Positions 32,347 to 47,300 of a DNA stretch of 64,000 nt are shown here, one piece after another. The notes beneath the pieces were generated by a model. It was not told where the DNA came from, did not search any database, and saw only the letters and a program-made list of their open reading frames with translations. Both the position numbers and the translations under genes were made by a program. Position 1 is the first letter of the stretch. Every line of letters starts with the position of its first letter. Location of the stretch: contig CM057149.1 in NCBI GenBank assembly GCA_029964075.1, positions 7,202,465 through 7,266,464 on the forward strand. Reading direction: 5' to 3'. The stretch is from Patiria pectinifera (lineage: Eukaryota; Echinodermata; Asteroidea; Valvatida; Asterinidae).

Positions 32347-35300
32347 CTATCTGTAAACAAAGAATGCATATAAAAAACATAAGTCAAATTTACCAATTCC
32401 AACAATATTCATTTCTGCCATCAGCACAAAGCAAGTTTTCTTGCTTGACTTTCATAAATAGGCCACACAGAGCCTTAAATAGTGCGATTAATTAAAAGAT
32501 TTGCCTCTGAGAATGAAGACCTGCTGGATTTCTAAAAGTCAAATACATGGACAATAAACTCACCATTTGGCTTCATGTCTAAAAAGTGTATGAAAACTTT
32601 CGCTAAAGCGGTACATTTTTTAAATAGTACATGAAAAGATGAGCTTTAATAAGATATTTCTCGTAAATAATTTGGAACATTTTGAAGGTTTGCAAGTTTG
32701 GACTGGCTACATTTCTAATAAATTCAATTTGTTGGTACATTTTGTCGAAAATTTCATTTTTGAGATGTTATAAAAATTTCACTTACTTCAAAGGTCATCT
32801 TTTTTTCGGGGGGGGGGGAGGAGTTGAAATTCTCTAATATCACACACACACACACACACCCACTCTCAAATTTGTATCCTTGTGGAGACATTTCTTTGTT
32901 CTCGTGTGTGCTCACATTTGTATCCTTGTGGAGACACGCACACAATAGGGAACAAAACATTGTAAAGGTCTCCACAAGGCAATTTCTATAGATGAATAGG
33001 TCTCCGCAAGGTTTTCACGAAATAGATATATGGATTTTACTCAAAAACAAGGAATTTCCAAGGTGGGTTGATCAGTCGCAAATGGAAGAGTTTTAGAAAA
33101 GGGATATTAAGTCCGAATTTTAACCAAGGAAATTAATTCTGGTTAAAATAAGAGCATTTTGAAACTTCACTTTCAAAATTGAAACCTTTACCACACGCAC
33201 ACACATAACACGCTTATAGGCATAGAAGTGGGGTACTTTCTTTGGTCTCGTGTACTAAAATTTTGCAACGTCGCAAACTTGTGTCAAAATGCTCTTATTT
33301 TAACCATAGTTAATTTCCTGGGCTGAAATTCGGACTTGATATCCCTTTTCTAAAACTCTTCCATTTGCGACGTATGAACCCACCTTGGAAATTCCTAGTT
33401 TTGAGTAAAATCCATATATCTATTTCGTGAAAACCTTGTGGGCGGGTACCACAACGGTACCCTGTAAGTCGGTGGGCATTCCTAGTGGGATACCTCCCAT
33501 TGTTTCGGTATCAAACAAGGCAGTGTTTGTACACGCACATATACAAGTGTGTATTTGCCTGTAATCGGGGACCCCTATTTTCCCTCTTTTGTTTGAACTC
33601 TTTAGGAAGACCTTGTTATCGTTTTGAACACGATTCTAAATTGGAAACCTTTCGGGAATTGGGGACCCTATTGCAATCTATTGTTCAACGTCCCCTATTG
33701 AATGCAGAAACAAACTCACATACATTTCATTTTCTGTCATGGCATATTAAAAATTACTTCACCTCAATGACGGAATTCAGACAAGTAACAATACTGAATA
33801 CATTTTGCAATTTCCTCCCCAAAGACTAAAACATAAATTCCAGCCACATTTACAAAAAAAAATTACATTCTTCCTTGAATAGCAAAATACCTATTCTCAT
33901 ATCATCAGCTGGTTGTTTCTGCTGGTTGCCGATATCTTCTATTGGCCTGTCTGCCACTTTCTGTGATCGCTTGTGCTTCTTGTACAGGACCGCAGCTAGC
34001 AACACTATCAACAACAGCACACAAGCACTGACTGAGCATACAAGTGGTATAAGTAGAGAAGGTTCGTTGTGGTATGAGTACTGGAAGTAGCCAATGTTGA
34101 AGGATAGTGCGTTTCCATGAATCACCTGGTTGAAATTTACAGACAAAAATAAAGGAAGAGTTTGGACAGTGGTGTCAAATAACCGCAATAGTAAGAATAA
34201 GGCTTACTAGTTATCCCAATTGCCTGATCATTATTGCCTGGTTATGGCATAAATTTCATGAAAATGGCCCTTGATTTCCCATCCCTTTCTATGCCTCACG
34301 GGAAGAGTGGATGGAAATGGGGTATAAAGGACCTCCATGTCAGCGCCATTGACCACAACTGACCATGAGATGCTGCTGCCTTTTCGGCGCAAAGCAGCTA
34401 CTATCAACCACATTAACTACGTCTACTCTCTAGGTATCCAATTTACTCCTGGGCGGGCAGAAGCAATGACTGACAAAGTGCCTTGCCCAAGGACACACAC
34501 ACCACAACCCCAGGCTGGACTCGAACCAGCAACCTGCAGAATTACTAACAGGCTACTTTACGAGTTCGATGCTCCAGACCATGCATGAGGTCGAGGCGCT
34601 AGCGCTCCAGATAACTGAAGAGCAGTGGACGGCATAGTCTTCTTAAATAAGTTACGTAATTATATTGCATTATTGTTAAATGAGTTACATGACGAGTGTA
34701 TGTTACTGTCCTCATGTTTGTGTACAAACAAGTTTGTGAGCCCTCACCCAATTGGGGTGTGCACCTCTTTATTTGGTGTAGTTTTGGTGCACATGTGGTG
34801 TACACCAATTGTGCACCAGCTTTACGCAAATGATGTGACTACACCAAACATACACCCCAAAATCTTAGCCATAATGTACATACACCAAAAGTACACCACA
34901 TTTAGTTGGTTCTCAAAGCATGGCACCAAATATACACCACATTTTGTTAGTTCTTTGAACACTGCACCAAACATATGCACCAGATAAAGTTGGTTGTCAA
35001 GCATGGCACCAAATGTACACCACATTTTGTTAGTTCTTTGAACACTGCACCAAACATATGCACCAGATAAAGTTGGTTGTCAAGCATGGCACCAAATGTA
35101 CACCACGTTTGGTAGGTTCTTTGGATATTTGGCAGTTGACCTATGACCTTACATTCCATTCACACAACTCCCCTGCAGAGTGCGGGAGATTTGAATTCAG
35201 TCAGATAAGGTTTGGAAGTCAAGTCATATATAAAGAACAGCTGGCTTTGTGTGCCCTAATGCTGGTGAAGCCATAGTGCAAACTGTTAATTTAAATGTTT

Positions 35301-38300
35301 TTTTTTTACGACTTTAGGCTGGATGATTGGAATTGTGATGGACTAGATTACAACAATGCTTCAAGCAAACAACAACAGTCTTTCAACTTTTGTGTCAGGG
35401 TATGAATTTGAACATTACCCAAACAACAGGTAGACCCTTCGTTGTATTCATGCCAAGGTAATCGCCAGCAGCTGGCGCCTCTTCAGGTAATTTGCATGAC
35501 AGAGCACCCGCACCCACAGTCACAGCTGTACACAGGGACTTCCCGACGTAGACCGTAACCTCTTCATTTGTTATCGCTTGATTCAGTCTCGCTCCCTGAG
35601 TGGAAATTTATACAATATTAATTGATATTGATCTGTAAAACTCAAGCAGCATGCATATGAGGTTAGAAGCACACTTTCACAAAATGCAACTGACCTTAAT
35701 AGTCAGATCAGGCCCTGCTTGCTGCTCAATGCCATTCCGATTTCCATACGCAGGGTCATTGAAGGGATAGTATTCAGGATTCTGGAAGTACTCCAGAGGT
35801 GTACAGCCATCATTTTGGTCAACAGAGCACCAGGTTCGGAGGGCTTCCACGGCATCCATGATAAACCCAGTGGTTACATTCACGCTGGTGTCCGCATCCA
35901 GGACCAGATTGGGAATATTGATTTCTGGTGAAGTGCAGATCATTATATCATCACTTCTCACGCTACAGTTCTGAAATCAAGTAAAAATTTGGTTTATAAA
36001 ATTAATCTCCCTAGAAACATTTTTCTGCCAGTGTCAGAAATAGTACCCAGGAAATGTAATTCTACACAAAATAAACTGACACATCTCAACGCTGCAAATT
36101 TCACTTCAGTACATTGTCCGTTGTAATTTTCCATCAAGCAAACTTCACATTTGGGTTTGTATTTTTTATACATCAGTTGCTTACCCCGACAAACTCTTGT
36201 TCATTATCCCCGTAGGTGATGACTATCTGCGGTTGTTGAATGATTGAAAAACCAGATCCGTTGACTGTCAGCTCTCGACCACCACTGATTCGATTCATTC
36301 CAGATATAAGAAATATTAATGACTGAATAATTATAAATCAGACTGGAAATCGTTCACTTCCTACTGAATAAATACAATAAACAAAGCACAAGCACAAGCT
36401 ACAAACGTATGGCAAATTTAATTAATTCTTCTCTTTTTTTGTTTTGCTTTGAGGTGAAAATGGAAAATGAACTGAAACCTACGCTAAGACACTGGTAGAC
36501 GGATTGATTTCCTCCACATCTGGATCCACGGTGTATGTATAGTTGGCCGACGAGAATCTTTCTGCTCCATCAAATGAGACATTCACTATCCAAGAACCGA
36601 TTTTGTCGGTACGGGATGTGATACAGGTTATACTGTCATCAGTGACTCTCGCTCTGTATCAAGCAGTGGGGAAAATGTAATGTTTAAATCTTTTAAAACT
36701 CTCCGTGCAAAGAAAACCAAATGTCAAAAGAGCCGTATGCTTAAGTGTTGGAATCAAGACATAATTAAGGCCAAAGACGGTATGTCTTTGGAAAGACAAA
36801 ATTTGGGAACTTGTTCAAGTAAAACAACAACACTCGTCAGTCAAAAATTGGAAACAGAGCTCCCGAATTAGTCCCTTCTTAAGCTAAAGATCTTATCTAA
36901 AAATTTGTCTAAGCCCCACCATTATTTTAGCCGTCAGATTCCTTTGAAAAAAGTCCACTTACTTGTGCAAGTTGGTCAAGGAAAAATGAGAAAAATCACA
37001 GATACGGCTGAAGTGTGAGATTTACTCGCCTGCCAACAGCACACGGTATGTCATCTATAAACACTTCAATGTTCCTCCAAGCATCCAGAGATTGGCCGGA
37101 GATTGTCAGCCTAGTGCCACCAGATTGTGGACCCATCTTGGGATTGATGTCATCGATCATTGGATTCTGGGAGTCAACAAATTGTCCAAAAATGGTGTAT
37201 AAGGCCTCAAATGTCAAGTCTACCACACAGGAAAACAGATATCCTTTTTTATTTATTTCTGGTAATGAAACCAAGGATTCCTCAAAAGTACCCTAAGCAC
37301 TGTAGCTCAAAAGCCTGAAGAAACCTGAGGAGAGAAGACAATGAGAAGAAGTTACAGTATTAGAAGTGGGAGGAAAAGCCCAGAGGGATATTCTGAGGAA
37401 AACCAACGGAATCAGGTAGGGACTGAAAACCCAATCCACATATTGGCCCAGGCAGGATTCGAACCCTGGTCACAGCGGTGGAAGGCGTGGAAAGTACCGC
37501 TACGCCAACCTGACTCCCCAAGACAATAGACTCCCCATGTCCTTGAAGGACTCATCAGATGTAAGAACCCTCGGAACTATTTACCGTCATGTCCCCCAGT
37601 CCTCCCCACCGACTGTGACGGATAGAGCAAGGCAGGCTCTTGAACACCACTGCCACTATACTGCTTATACGCATGAAAAGAAACTTCTTCTTTGGTGAGG
37701 TCGATGATGTTGAAACACTGGGACCTCTTCAGCATTAATTTTAAGGCCCGTGAAATTTTAAAATCAGGCCATCTTGCTTTATTTTAATCAAACTGTGAAA
37801 AGAAAAAATCCTCGAACATGCATGAGCCCAAATATGCTGATTATTTTAAGCCCTTATTTGTATCAGACTGGTAAAAGATTTGACTTTGTAAGGCAAACTC
37901 TGGCAACTGTGATGTGAAGAAGAAGTCGAGTCATATTATTTTACCTTGTATCCAAAAGTCACGTTGCCCTGACTAGTCTGCATTGATCCATCTCTGCCAG
38001 AAATCCTCATTTGCAGGGATGGTAATGTCACATCGCGTCGCCTGCGTGTTGCAGTCTCTCCTGGCGTACGACAGCTGACACTGCATAAAATATTCAAGGA
38101 CCAAAATATAAGAGTGGGTTTGGAAATGAACTAGAAACTAGGGGAAGCCTTGTATACCTGATATTGGGCGCATTCCATTCCAGCAAACATTGTGAACATT
38201 GGCGAGCTTTCCTGCACAGCTAATGGGAGATTGCTGGCAACTTTGATGTCAGCATTATCAATATATCATATGAAGTTTTGAAGCCTACCATAGTTTACTA

Positions 38301-41300
38301 CGTTAAACAGCTTTGATTTCAAATCATTAAATATGGACAAGTTTCCATTCATCTGCGGGTCAAATTATCAAACGATTTCTTGATTTTACTTCAAGTTAAG
38401 GTTTGGTTGGTAAAATTTATCTTAAATTAATTTGGTGTCACGCTACAATTTTGAAACCTTGCAAAGGAAATATCCTCTTTTTAAGGTCCCACATTAGGTT
38501 CGTCTTAAACAACGTCCAAGAAGAAGACAGCTAACTCTAGCAACACCAGGTACTTTTGCTATCTTTTTGATTCCCTATTAGCTTCTATCAACCGCTGCTG
38601 ATGATTTCTTCAAGAAACTAATTACCTGCTCCCAGTGCTGTACTGGTAATCATCCAAAGCACAATTTTGGCCTCCGACTTTCACTTCTATGATGTCACTG
38701 TATCTCAGTCCCATGTCAGTCCCAGACACAGTCAGTAGGGTGTTCCCTTCGGTGGGTCCAAATAGCGGATACACCTACAGAAATTTACACGAAAATGAAA
38801 ACAAAAATACTGAACAACTCAATCACACAAAACAAACGAAATACAAAATCAAAATATTCTGGGAGGTTCGTTATTGCTCGTTCGTGGAGGGAATCTCCAC
38901 GAATTTGCTACGAATGCCCAAATATGTTAGGATTCTGATGAGGTTATACTACGAATTACGTGTGCTTTATTCGTAAGAGAACCTTGGTCATCTGTGACCC
39001 AATCGCAGACAACTGTGGCGTTAACGTCATTATTCTTAGTAATACTGTCGACATACTTCACCAATTTGTCCTTATTCTTGACAAACCGTGGTGTATTCGC
39101 AAAAAAAACAACGTATGACAGTCGTCCTGAAACCGTAGTTCGTTTTTAGAACGTCGATTTCTCCACGAATCTCGACGGTTCATGTTGCTTGATTGATTCT
39201 TGGTAAACCGTGGGTATTCGTAGCTCCAAACCATAGATGTGTGACTGGCTATATGCCCCAGGCATCACACACTTATGGTTTGGAGCTACGAATACAATCA
39301 TTTGCTTATTCTCATGAACTCTTTTCATGTTTCGCATTTAGAACTCACTGCCGAAATTCCATTTGATTTTAATAAGATCATAATGACTGCAAACAGTCCA
39401 AAAGATTTCTGAGAATTGAGGAGTTAAAACTCTATCAATTAGCTGTACTCATAATTTCCCACCAGACAATGTCAACTGCATATTGATTTCCACTGGTCCA
39501 CGGATGTACCTGTTTGAGTATAGGATCAGGGCAGTTGATGGTATTATTCCGAGTGACCTTCTCATCAGCTGTCATGCACACAGTGCTCTCGATCACCCCA
39601 CAGGTATCCCCACACCACATGCATCCCAGCTCAGCACGGGTAGTTTCGTCAGAAATGCAACGGCTACAGTCAGGACGCAAGACCTCACACTTGTACAGTG
39701 TCACTATTTAAGAAACACAACAACATTGTGTAAAAAGGTCCGGTGATAAAACCCACTGCGGTTCTCAGAAAAACAATTCAATCTCAAAATCGGGAATTGT
39801 AAATTATGTACGTTAGGCCCCTGTGTTTCCTTACCGATCTAGGCTTCGATCAGACTGTGCACAAGGGCGGATCCAGAACACAATTTTTTAGGGGGCCAAA
39901 AAAAAATGTTGGTTCCCCAAAAAAGTGGGTCAAAAAAATTACGGCGTGGGGTTTGCGGCCCGCTTAAGGGCCCCGAATTTTGTTTGGATTCTAGATCCTC
40001 TGTGGTGCGATCTGAGGCAATTTCTGACCACTTTAACCAGTGTTTTTTTTTAGGAAAAGATGGTGGTGTACTCATTGCCTGCCTTTATTGCGATGTCACA
40101 TTAAAAAAAATGGTTTCGTTTTTTTGGGGGGGCCATGGCCCCCTTTGGGCCCCCCCCCCCTGGATCCGCCCTTGACCTTGCATGTATTTCGGATGGGTTA
40201 TCAGTTCAAAGAAATGAGATTGGGGTTCAGTAATGTGCCATGGATCATTTATAAATCAAGATCAGTGATAGGTCACATGTTGACCCTCTGAACTCTGACC
40301 TGTGAAATTATATCTATCAGCCAGGGTGTGCATGACGTTATCGCTGTCTGTCCACTGTAGTGTCAGAGGTGCATTCAATTCTTGATCAGGGGCTGTGTAA
40401 GTGTACTGCAGTAGTAAACAACGGGGAAAAAATTTAAAGAATTTCAGCAATATGGCACATGTATTATGACATTCGTTAAAAGATTAACTAACAAGAAAAA
40501 TGTTAAGGACCATAGAGATATTATATCAAAAAAAAGAAATCAAGTCTGACTCAGTGAAGCCAGAGCACAAATGAAGGTCATGTTTGCGTGTCTCCTACAA
40601 TGTGTTTCTTTCAGAAAGACACTGTTAGTATCCAAACACCAAGCCCTAGCTCCTGTTTTTAACTGAAGCGGGTCTCCTAAGGATTCATTATGGTTTGAGC
40701 CAGAGCACAAGTCAAGTCTGTGCTTGATCCACTTGACCGGTGCAGACCTCATGAAACCTTTCGTTTTCATGTAACTGACTGGGAAATAGAATACAACTTG
40801 GCTACAACACTGTGCTCAAGATAAATGAGAGAGAGCAAAACTTCTTCACAGCTTTCATGCCACAGGTCAAAGTTGAATCCACACGAGTTGCAGCTACACT
40901 CTGGGTAGATCCTTCTACATCAAGGCTGCACTGAAAGCTCTGCAAGAAAACAAAATACAACACTATAATTCCTTCACAAGCTTGTTTTCAAGGCTGAAAA
41001 TCCATTTCTCTATCTTAAGTAATGCACAATATTGTAGGAATAACTCCCTGGTGTCTTCATCAAGAACTCAATTCCAAGGCTGAGAAAAGCTCCGCGTGGA
41101 CGAACCAGCAAGCATCATTGCCAATTTTTAGGGTTTGTATTGCGCTTCTTAGCACCTGATTATCAGTTTTTGCAGCTTTTTTCATTTCACGTCTGTAAGC
41201 AGTATGTAAAGCAAAAAGCATGTTTTTTTAGAAGAAGCATAATTTGCTTAAAATCGTGATACCATGAAGGAAATGTCCACCATTACATAAATGTCCACGT

Positions 41301-44300
41301 GCTTATTAAGCTAAAAGTAAGCAAAACGTTTTCGCTATGTAGTAGGCACAACTTTCTTCATAACCTTACAGCTTTAGCAACAAATAGGTAGCACGTGTCC
41401 TGGTTGTACTTACCTCTGCTGCATCTGGAGGGTTTTCAACAGCCACAACAATCTGCCTTTTGATGTCATTAGGGACCAGCACTTCACCACGTTGGGGTTG
41501 GAGCTGAGGCTGGCATGAGTCTGGTCCTTGCATTGCAGTTCCTCGACTCTGGCGAAATCAAAAGAAAATATATGTCTTGGAAAGGTGGTGGCTTTTAGAA
41601 CCTTACACTGAATTTACGATGGCCCAGGAACGACACTTTAATGTTGACCTTTTCAATATGAACCTTGTATTTTCTTAACACTCAACATACGTACCTCTAT
41701 GATCGATACTGATATTTGATCAAATCGGACAGAACCAACTTTTGGAGAATATTATCGGAAGACTTCATCATTATGCTTGTTTATTGTAGGTAAAGCTTGC
41801 CTTTAAACTACATTTGAACATGTTTAGAATAGCCTATGTGAGGAAACGGAAGAAAATAGACAAATGTACACCATGATGACTGCATCTTGTGTAGTGGCTT
41901 CCGACATGCTGCATTGAGAGCGTTTTAGGAATCCTTGGTTGCATTCCCACAAAATGAAATTATATTACCAATATTTATTGATGATATCAAATAGCTAAAA
42001 CAATTTTACCACATGTTCATTCTATTTTACAATAACCTGGACTTACATATTGTCCTGTTATGATGATTTCATTCGGATTGGAGCACGTGGAGTTGTCATG
42101 AGTACATGTGTTTTCAAACAAACACCAATTACAGGCCCAGCGACTACCAACACAGGACACACAGCTGAAAAAGAAACCCCAAAAATGACAAAAAATGTCT
42201 TGTTTATGTCATTGTTCTACCAGAAATGGTGTTCCAAAATATTGTGACGGAGATAACCAAAAATGCAGGAACACGGTCGTTTTGTTTTTCATCGTTAAAA
42301 GCTCATACTTCATGCAATTAATTGATGCAACTTTTAATTTCACACTTGAAGGAGACTAATATTACTTGACTTTTAGTGGTTTAATCAACCTTTTCAGTTG
42401 TTTACTTAACCTAAAGGCCATCGAGTGACGAAAATTTTTTGACTCGGCACATGAATAGAGCAACTCTTCCCTAAACATGGAAAAATTTTGACTACTATAG
42501 GTCAAAGGATTTCGGAATTATGGCTAATTAATTATTCATATGTACAAATTCTGCTCTGTGTCTTGTGTACACGACGAATATGGGAAAGTTTTCACGTTAA
42601 ATCATGGTACATGGGGACATTTTGAGGAATACCGTGGGACATGCGTGTTGAGTGGTTTTTGAGGGGGTATTGTAAAGAATGAGCATCTTGTCCTTTATTT
42701 TAAAGAGTTTATAACACTGCATATCATCAGAATCATGTTAAAGTAAATTTTTACTGCTTATAATAATCAAATTTTTATCCTAATATTTTTAGACTTATTG
42801 TGCCTTAAAGTGGCAGGACATGGATGTAGACACTTACTGAAGAATGACCAGTATGTACAACATAAATACTTACGTTTTGTGGGTGTCACACTCGTAGAAG
42901 CTGAAGTCGATATCGACAAAGTCCACACTTGTCTCTGTAGACATGACGCTCAGTGTAACTGACACATGGTCTTCTGAATGACCAAGAAAACAAATAAAAT
43001 CCAATACATGGTGCAATGATGAGTAAATTATGAAGGCGTGCATTGTGAAGTCAACACTGGCAGTAAGTTTACAGCTGCACAGTGCGACATTAAATGTGTG
43101 CGTTTAACTTGCCTCCACTTGGTATTGCAGTTAGGTTGTTTGCTGGTGGTGTCCTGCAATCGAAGCTATCTCCATTGTAGTTGGTTGCTTGGCTGCTGAA
43201 CTGATCACCAAACCTACACACATACTGCTGGCCATCAAGCACAGCTGGTAACTGCTGCACTGTCAACGTTATCTATGTGTTCAAAGCGAAGAAATACAAC
43301 CTAGCCAGAAACAGGAATTTTGAAGCAGGTTTGAATGTGATCTGTAGCTATAACCACAGTTCATCTGAATCTGATCCAATGCTGGTAAGTCAACGATGGT
43401 TGGACAAATCTAGTCGACTGCAACCAAATGGGTTTGGTAGCATCAGTGGTATCAGTGGTAAAAACAGCTGCATGCATCACAATGCAAAGCAGGGAACCAT
43501 GTACCAGAAATGTTATGATAACTTATTTACCACTGTTTAACTAAAGAGTACGGAAGCGTTAAAGGGCCAAATACAAACTAATTTTTTTTTTAAATAACCC
43601 CACTCTAAAAATTAATTTGTCATTTTGACTAAAAAAAAATTGTCCAGTGATATGTCTCGTACGACTTACCTAAATTAGTCACAGAGTATTGATGACTAAT
43701 GACTATAGACAGACAATATCCACTGAATTAGCACTTTTTGTGTCCGTTCTAGTGTCTTTAAATGGTACACCATAATGTGTGTGAAATTTAATGTCCATAT
43801 TTCAAAATCAATTAAATCGTGGAATGTTCTTAATCATGCAATAGTTAAGAAATTACACAACGACATGGCTGATACGTATCTATTAGTTGTGTTAGAGTCT
43901 CACTCGGTATCTATAATAACTCATGTCAATTAACAACTTCCTACGAAATCATAGCTTTACAAGTATTCGATCTTGTCAAAACCAGCACTGATGGCTAAAT
44001 TAGATTAGTCAATGACTTTCTTATACACGTAACTAATGTACATTAGTCAAAATGACAACTTATTTTAGTCATCACTGACGGCAAATTAGTCTTCCATAAC
44101 AGATAATTAGTCATTCAGCATTTACTAAACAAAGTTATTCATTTTGACAAACAAAGAGGCCTCAATGACGAATTAATTTTTAGAGTGCCATTTTTATGAC
44201 TTAGTAATAAAATAATGGTTAGTATTAAGTCATAATTATGATATGTATCTCATAATTACGACTTAGTAATTGTTAAATCATAGTACTGACTATTATATAA

Positions 44301-47300
44301 TGTTTATGACTTATTATTAAGTCATAGTTATGATTTATATTTGATAACAATGACTTAATAATAAGTCATAATTATGAGATATAAGTCATAATTATGACTT
44401 ATTTTGTTAGTTTGTATTATGTCCTTTTAACGCTTCCGTAAGAGAGGCATGTATAAGTTACGTCACAAACCAACAACTATAGTCAATGATGGCCCTTGTT
44501 GCAACTGGTTAAGAATCACTTCCATTGGTCTGTGCTTTGCTTTCAGAGAAGCAGTACGATTCCGAGTAGGACAGGATTCTACTTCAGCGGGAATTTTTTT
44601 TAGCCCTGATACCATATAAAGTTGGGGAAATTACAACAGGAAAATTCCTCAATAGATTCGGTGACTGTACCTGCTGATCAGTCAGCGTGATAGGCAGGCT
44701 GTTATGGGGAATGACTTGACTGATTTCAATGCACTGAGCATCGTTGTAGGCCAACCAACGAGTCAACACATCCTGCAGCGGGCAGTCATGGTATCGGGTG
44801 CACCTTGATGGAATGGGATCAAACAAAATAAGGTGTTACTATTTTATTTCAGGATTTTAAATATTTCCAGTGCATCAACAGTGTACTGTTGATCTAAAGA
44901 AAAAGTAAAAAATTGCAACTTCCGGAAAAAAGTTGTTGAAGATTATCCCCAAGTGACAGCATCATCTGTAGTGGGCAGAAAGGGTAAATATTTGGGGAAA
45001 TTGTGCCTCTGATGACACTTACATGGCATTTGGCACACAATCAGAGAATATCTTTAGAAATTTGGCTATAGGCTATTACAGGTAGAATAACAAGCAACTT
45101 TCAAAATTTTCAAATTTGCTGCCATTGCTTGTTATTTCACCTATACTGTTTTTAAAGGACAAATCTGCGATGACACTATAGCCAAATATCTTTCGCACGA
45201 CATACTCTGACTGTGTGCCCAATGACATGCTTGTGTCATCGAAGGCACGATCTTATCACCTAGGGCCTATCAGGCCTAGACATTAAGACCCCCTTTGTGT
45301 GTACGTACTTTATGGACGGCCCCTACACATGAGAATGGCGTATGCATACAGTTCATTAACAGATAACATTTCTTGAATGACTAATACAGGGTGTGTCAAA
45401 AAAGGGAAACCTAGATGTAAATGTAACTTAATCTAATAACTATTTTCAAATAAGTTAAAGATCATGTGAAACACCAATGTGTCCTCTTTCCAATGATACC
45501 TTGATTGTGTGTCTGTGGCCACGGATTACTGAGCATTCTTTGTTACTTTGTCAAGTGTCAAAACCTGTACTGGGTTTGTGCAAAAGGGTAAGCCTTACTG
45601 GTACTCTGGGCATGTGGAACTTCTTAATTTATAGAAAGAAGACTTCCTTTTCTTTAAAATAAGTTATTGAATTTTGACACAGTAATTTACCCACTCTCAT
45701 TGTTGAAGTAACCCCTCATGGCCACATGCCTTCAACATGACCACCTCTTTCCATTCAAAGCTCTGCACAACGTCGCATATCAAACCAGCCAGCAGTCTTA
45801 GCCAGGTAAAACTTGGCTCAGTGCAGGTTTTGACTCTGACAGAATAACAATGAATACTCAGTCATCCGTGGCCACAGACACATTATAAAGGTATCATTGG
45901 AAAGAGGACGCATTGGTGATCTGATACACGGTACCCTAGTGGAGACATGACATTGTGTATAATAGCGAACAAAATATTTCTACAGGTGCACAGGTCTCCA
46001 CAAGGTTATCACGAAATAGAAATATGGATCTTACTCAAAAACTAGGAACTTCCAAGGTGTATTGATCCGCCGCAAATTGAAGTATTTTATGTAAGGAAAT
46101 AATTTATGTTAAAATAGGAACATTTTGAAATTATATTTTCAAACTCAAAATTTTAGTGCACGAGAACAAAGAAATGATTCCACAAGGATACACATTTCTG
46201 TGTGTGTGTTTTAAATGATCTGCACTTAATTTGAAAGTATGTATTAGAGTTTTTATAATTTACATTATACATCTGGGTGTTTTTTTTTGGACACACCATG
46301 TAATGAGGCAACATACATGTAGCTATACAACTAAGAGAAACATCGCCTGTGACTAACCTTCTTTCCAGAGTGCACCATCCACAGTATGGGTCTCCAGCAA
46401 TCCCTGCATCAGTCCCAATACACGTCTCACAGGTTGTGTACCCACCACAATTCTCAACACGCATCTTGATCAGCTAAAGGCAGCATAAAAAAGTAAACCC
46501 ACATTAAAGTTTTCTGAAATAGATAAAGATTTGCTCTTCTAAAATTTGGGGCAAAAAGCTTTCGATAACTAAATCCCAATGGTCTTATGATCGTTCCCCG
46601 TGCTTTTTTCAAGTTTCATTCTGAAAAATTGATTCCTTTTCTAAATTGCTAGTTTTCTAGCAGTACAAAAGTTATTCATTTTTGAATGAGACATTGACCA
46701 AATTATAATCGGCCTATGTTGAGTTATTAATTTACAATTTGTAATTGCAGGCTGCTCAACAATTCTGTTCTCGCGGGGTAGGTTGGTTCACGCCCCACAA
46801 TCAGTATTGATAATACGGACCGGGAACCGTCTGCTCGCGTCTGTTTGTGCCCAAACAAACGTTTACTCAAAGGGTGGCAGACGTCAAAATGAAAAAGAAA
46901 AATAGGAGAGTTGCACATTTATTCAAAGAGTGGGAAGAGTGGGAACGCAACTATAATAGGGGTGTGGCATAGCCCCAATATGCTAATGGATTGTGCAAAT
47001 TGTGATAAAAGCATGAAACTTCGCATGTGTGTTCTTCATGCCATGAAGAACATTTTTAGATATAGAGCCTTTCATATTGGACCTCTGGTGACATTTGATA
47101 GGTCAATGAACCTTATACTCTATTCATAACTTTTGTTTTTTTAAAAATCACTTTCCTATGACCAATGTCTACATCATAGGTCTTCATACAATGAAAATAT
47201 TGATCAGATGTGGAAAAACTCATATATGACCTGTGGTGACCTTTGAGAGGTCAATGACCATTGTAAACCTGTTTATAGCTATTTGTAAGACTTATTCTTT

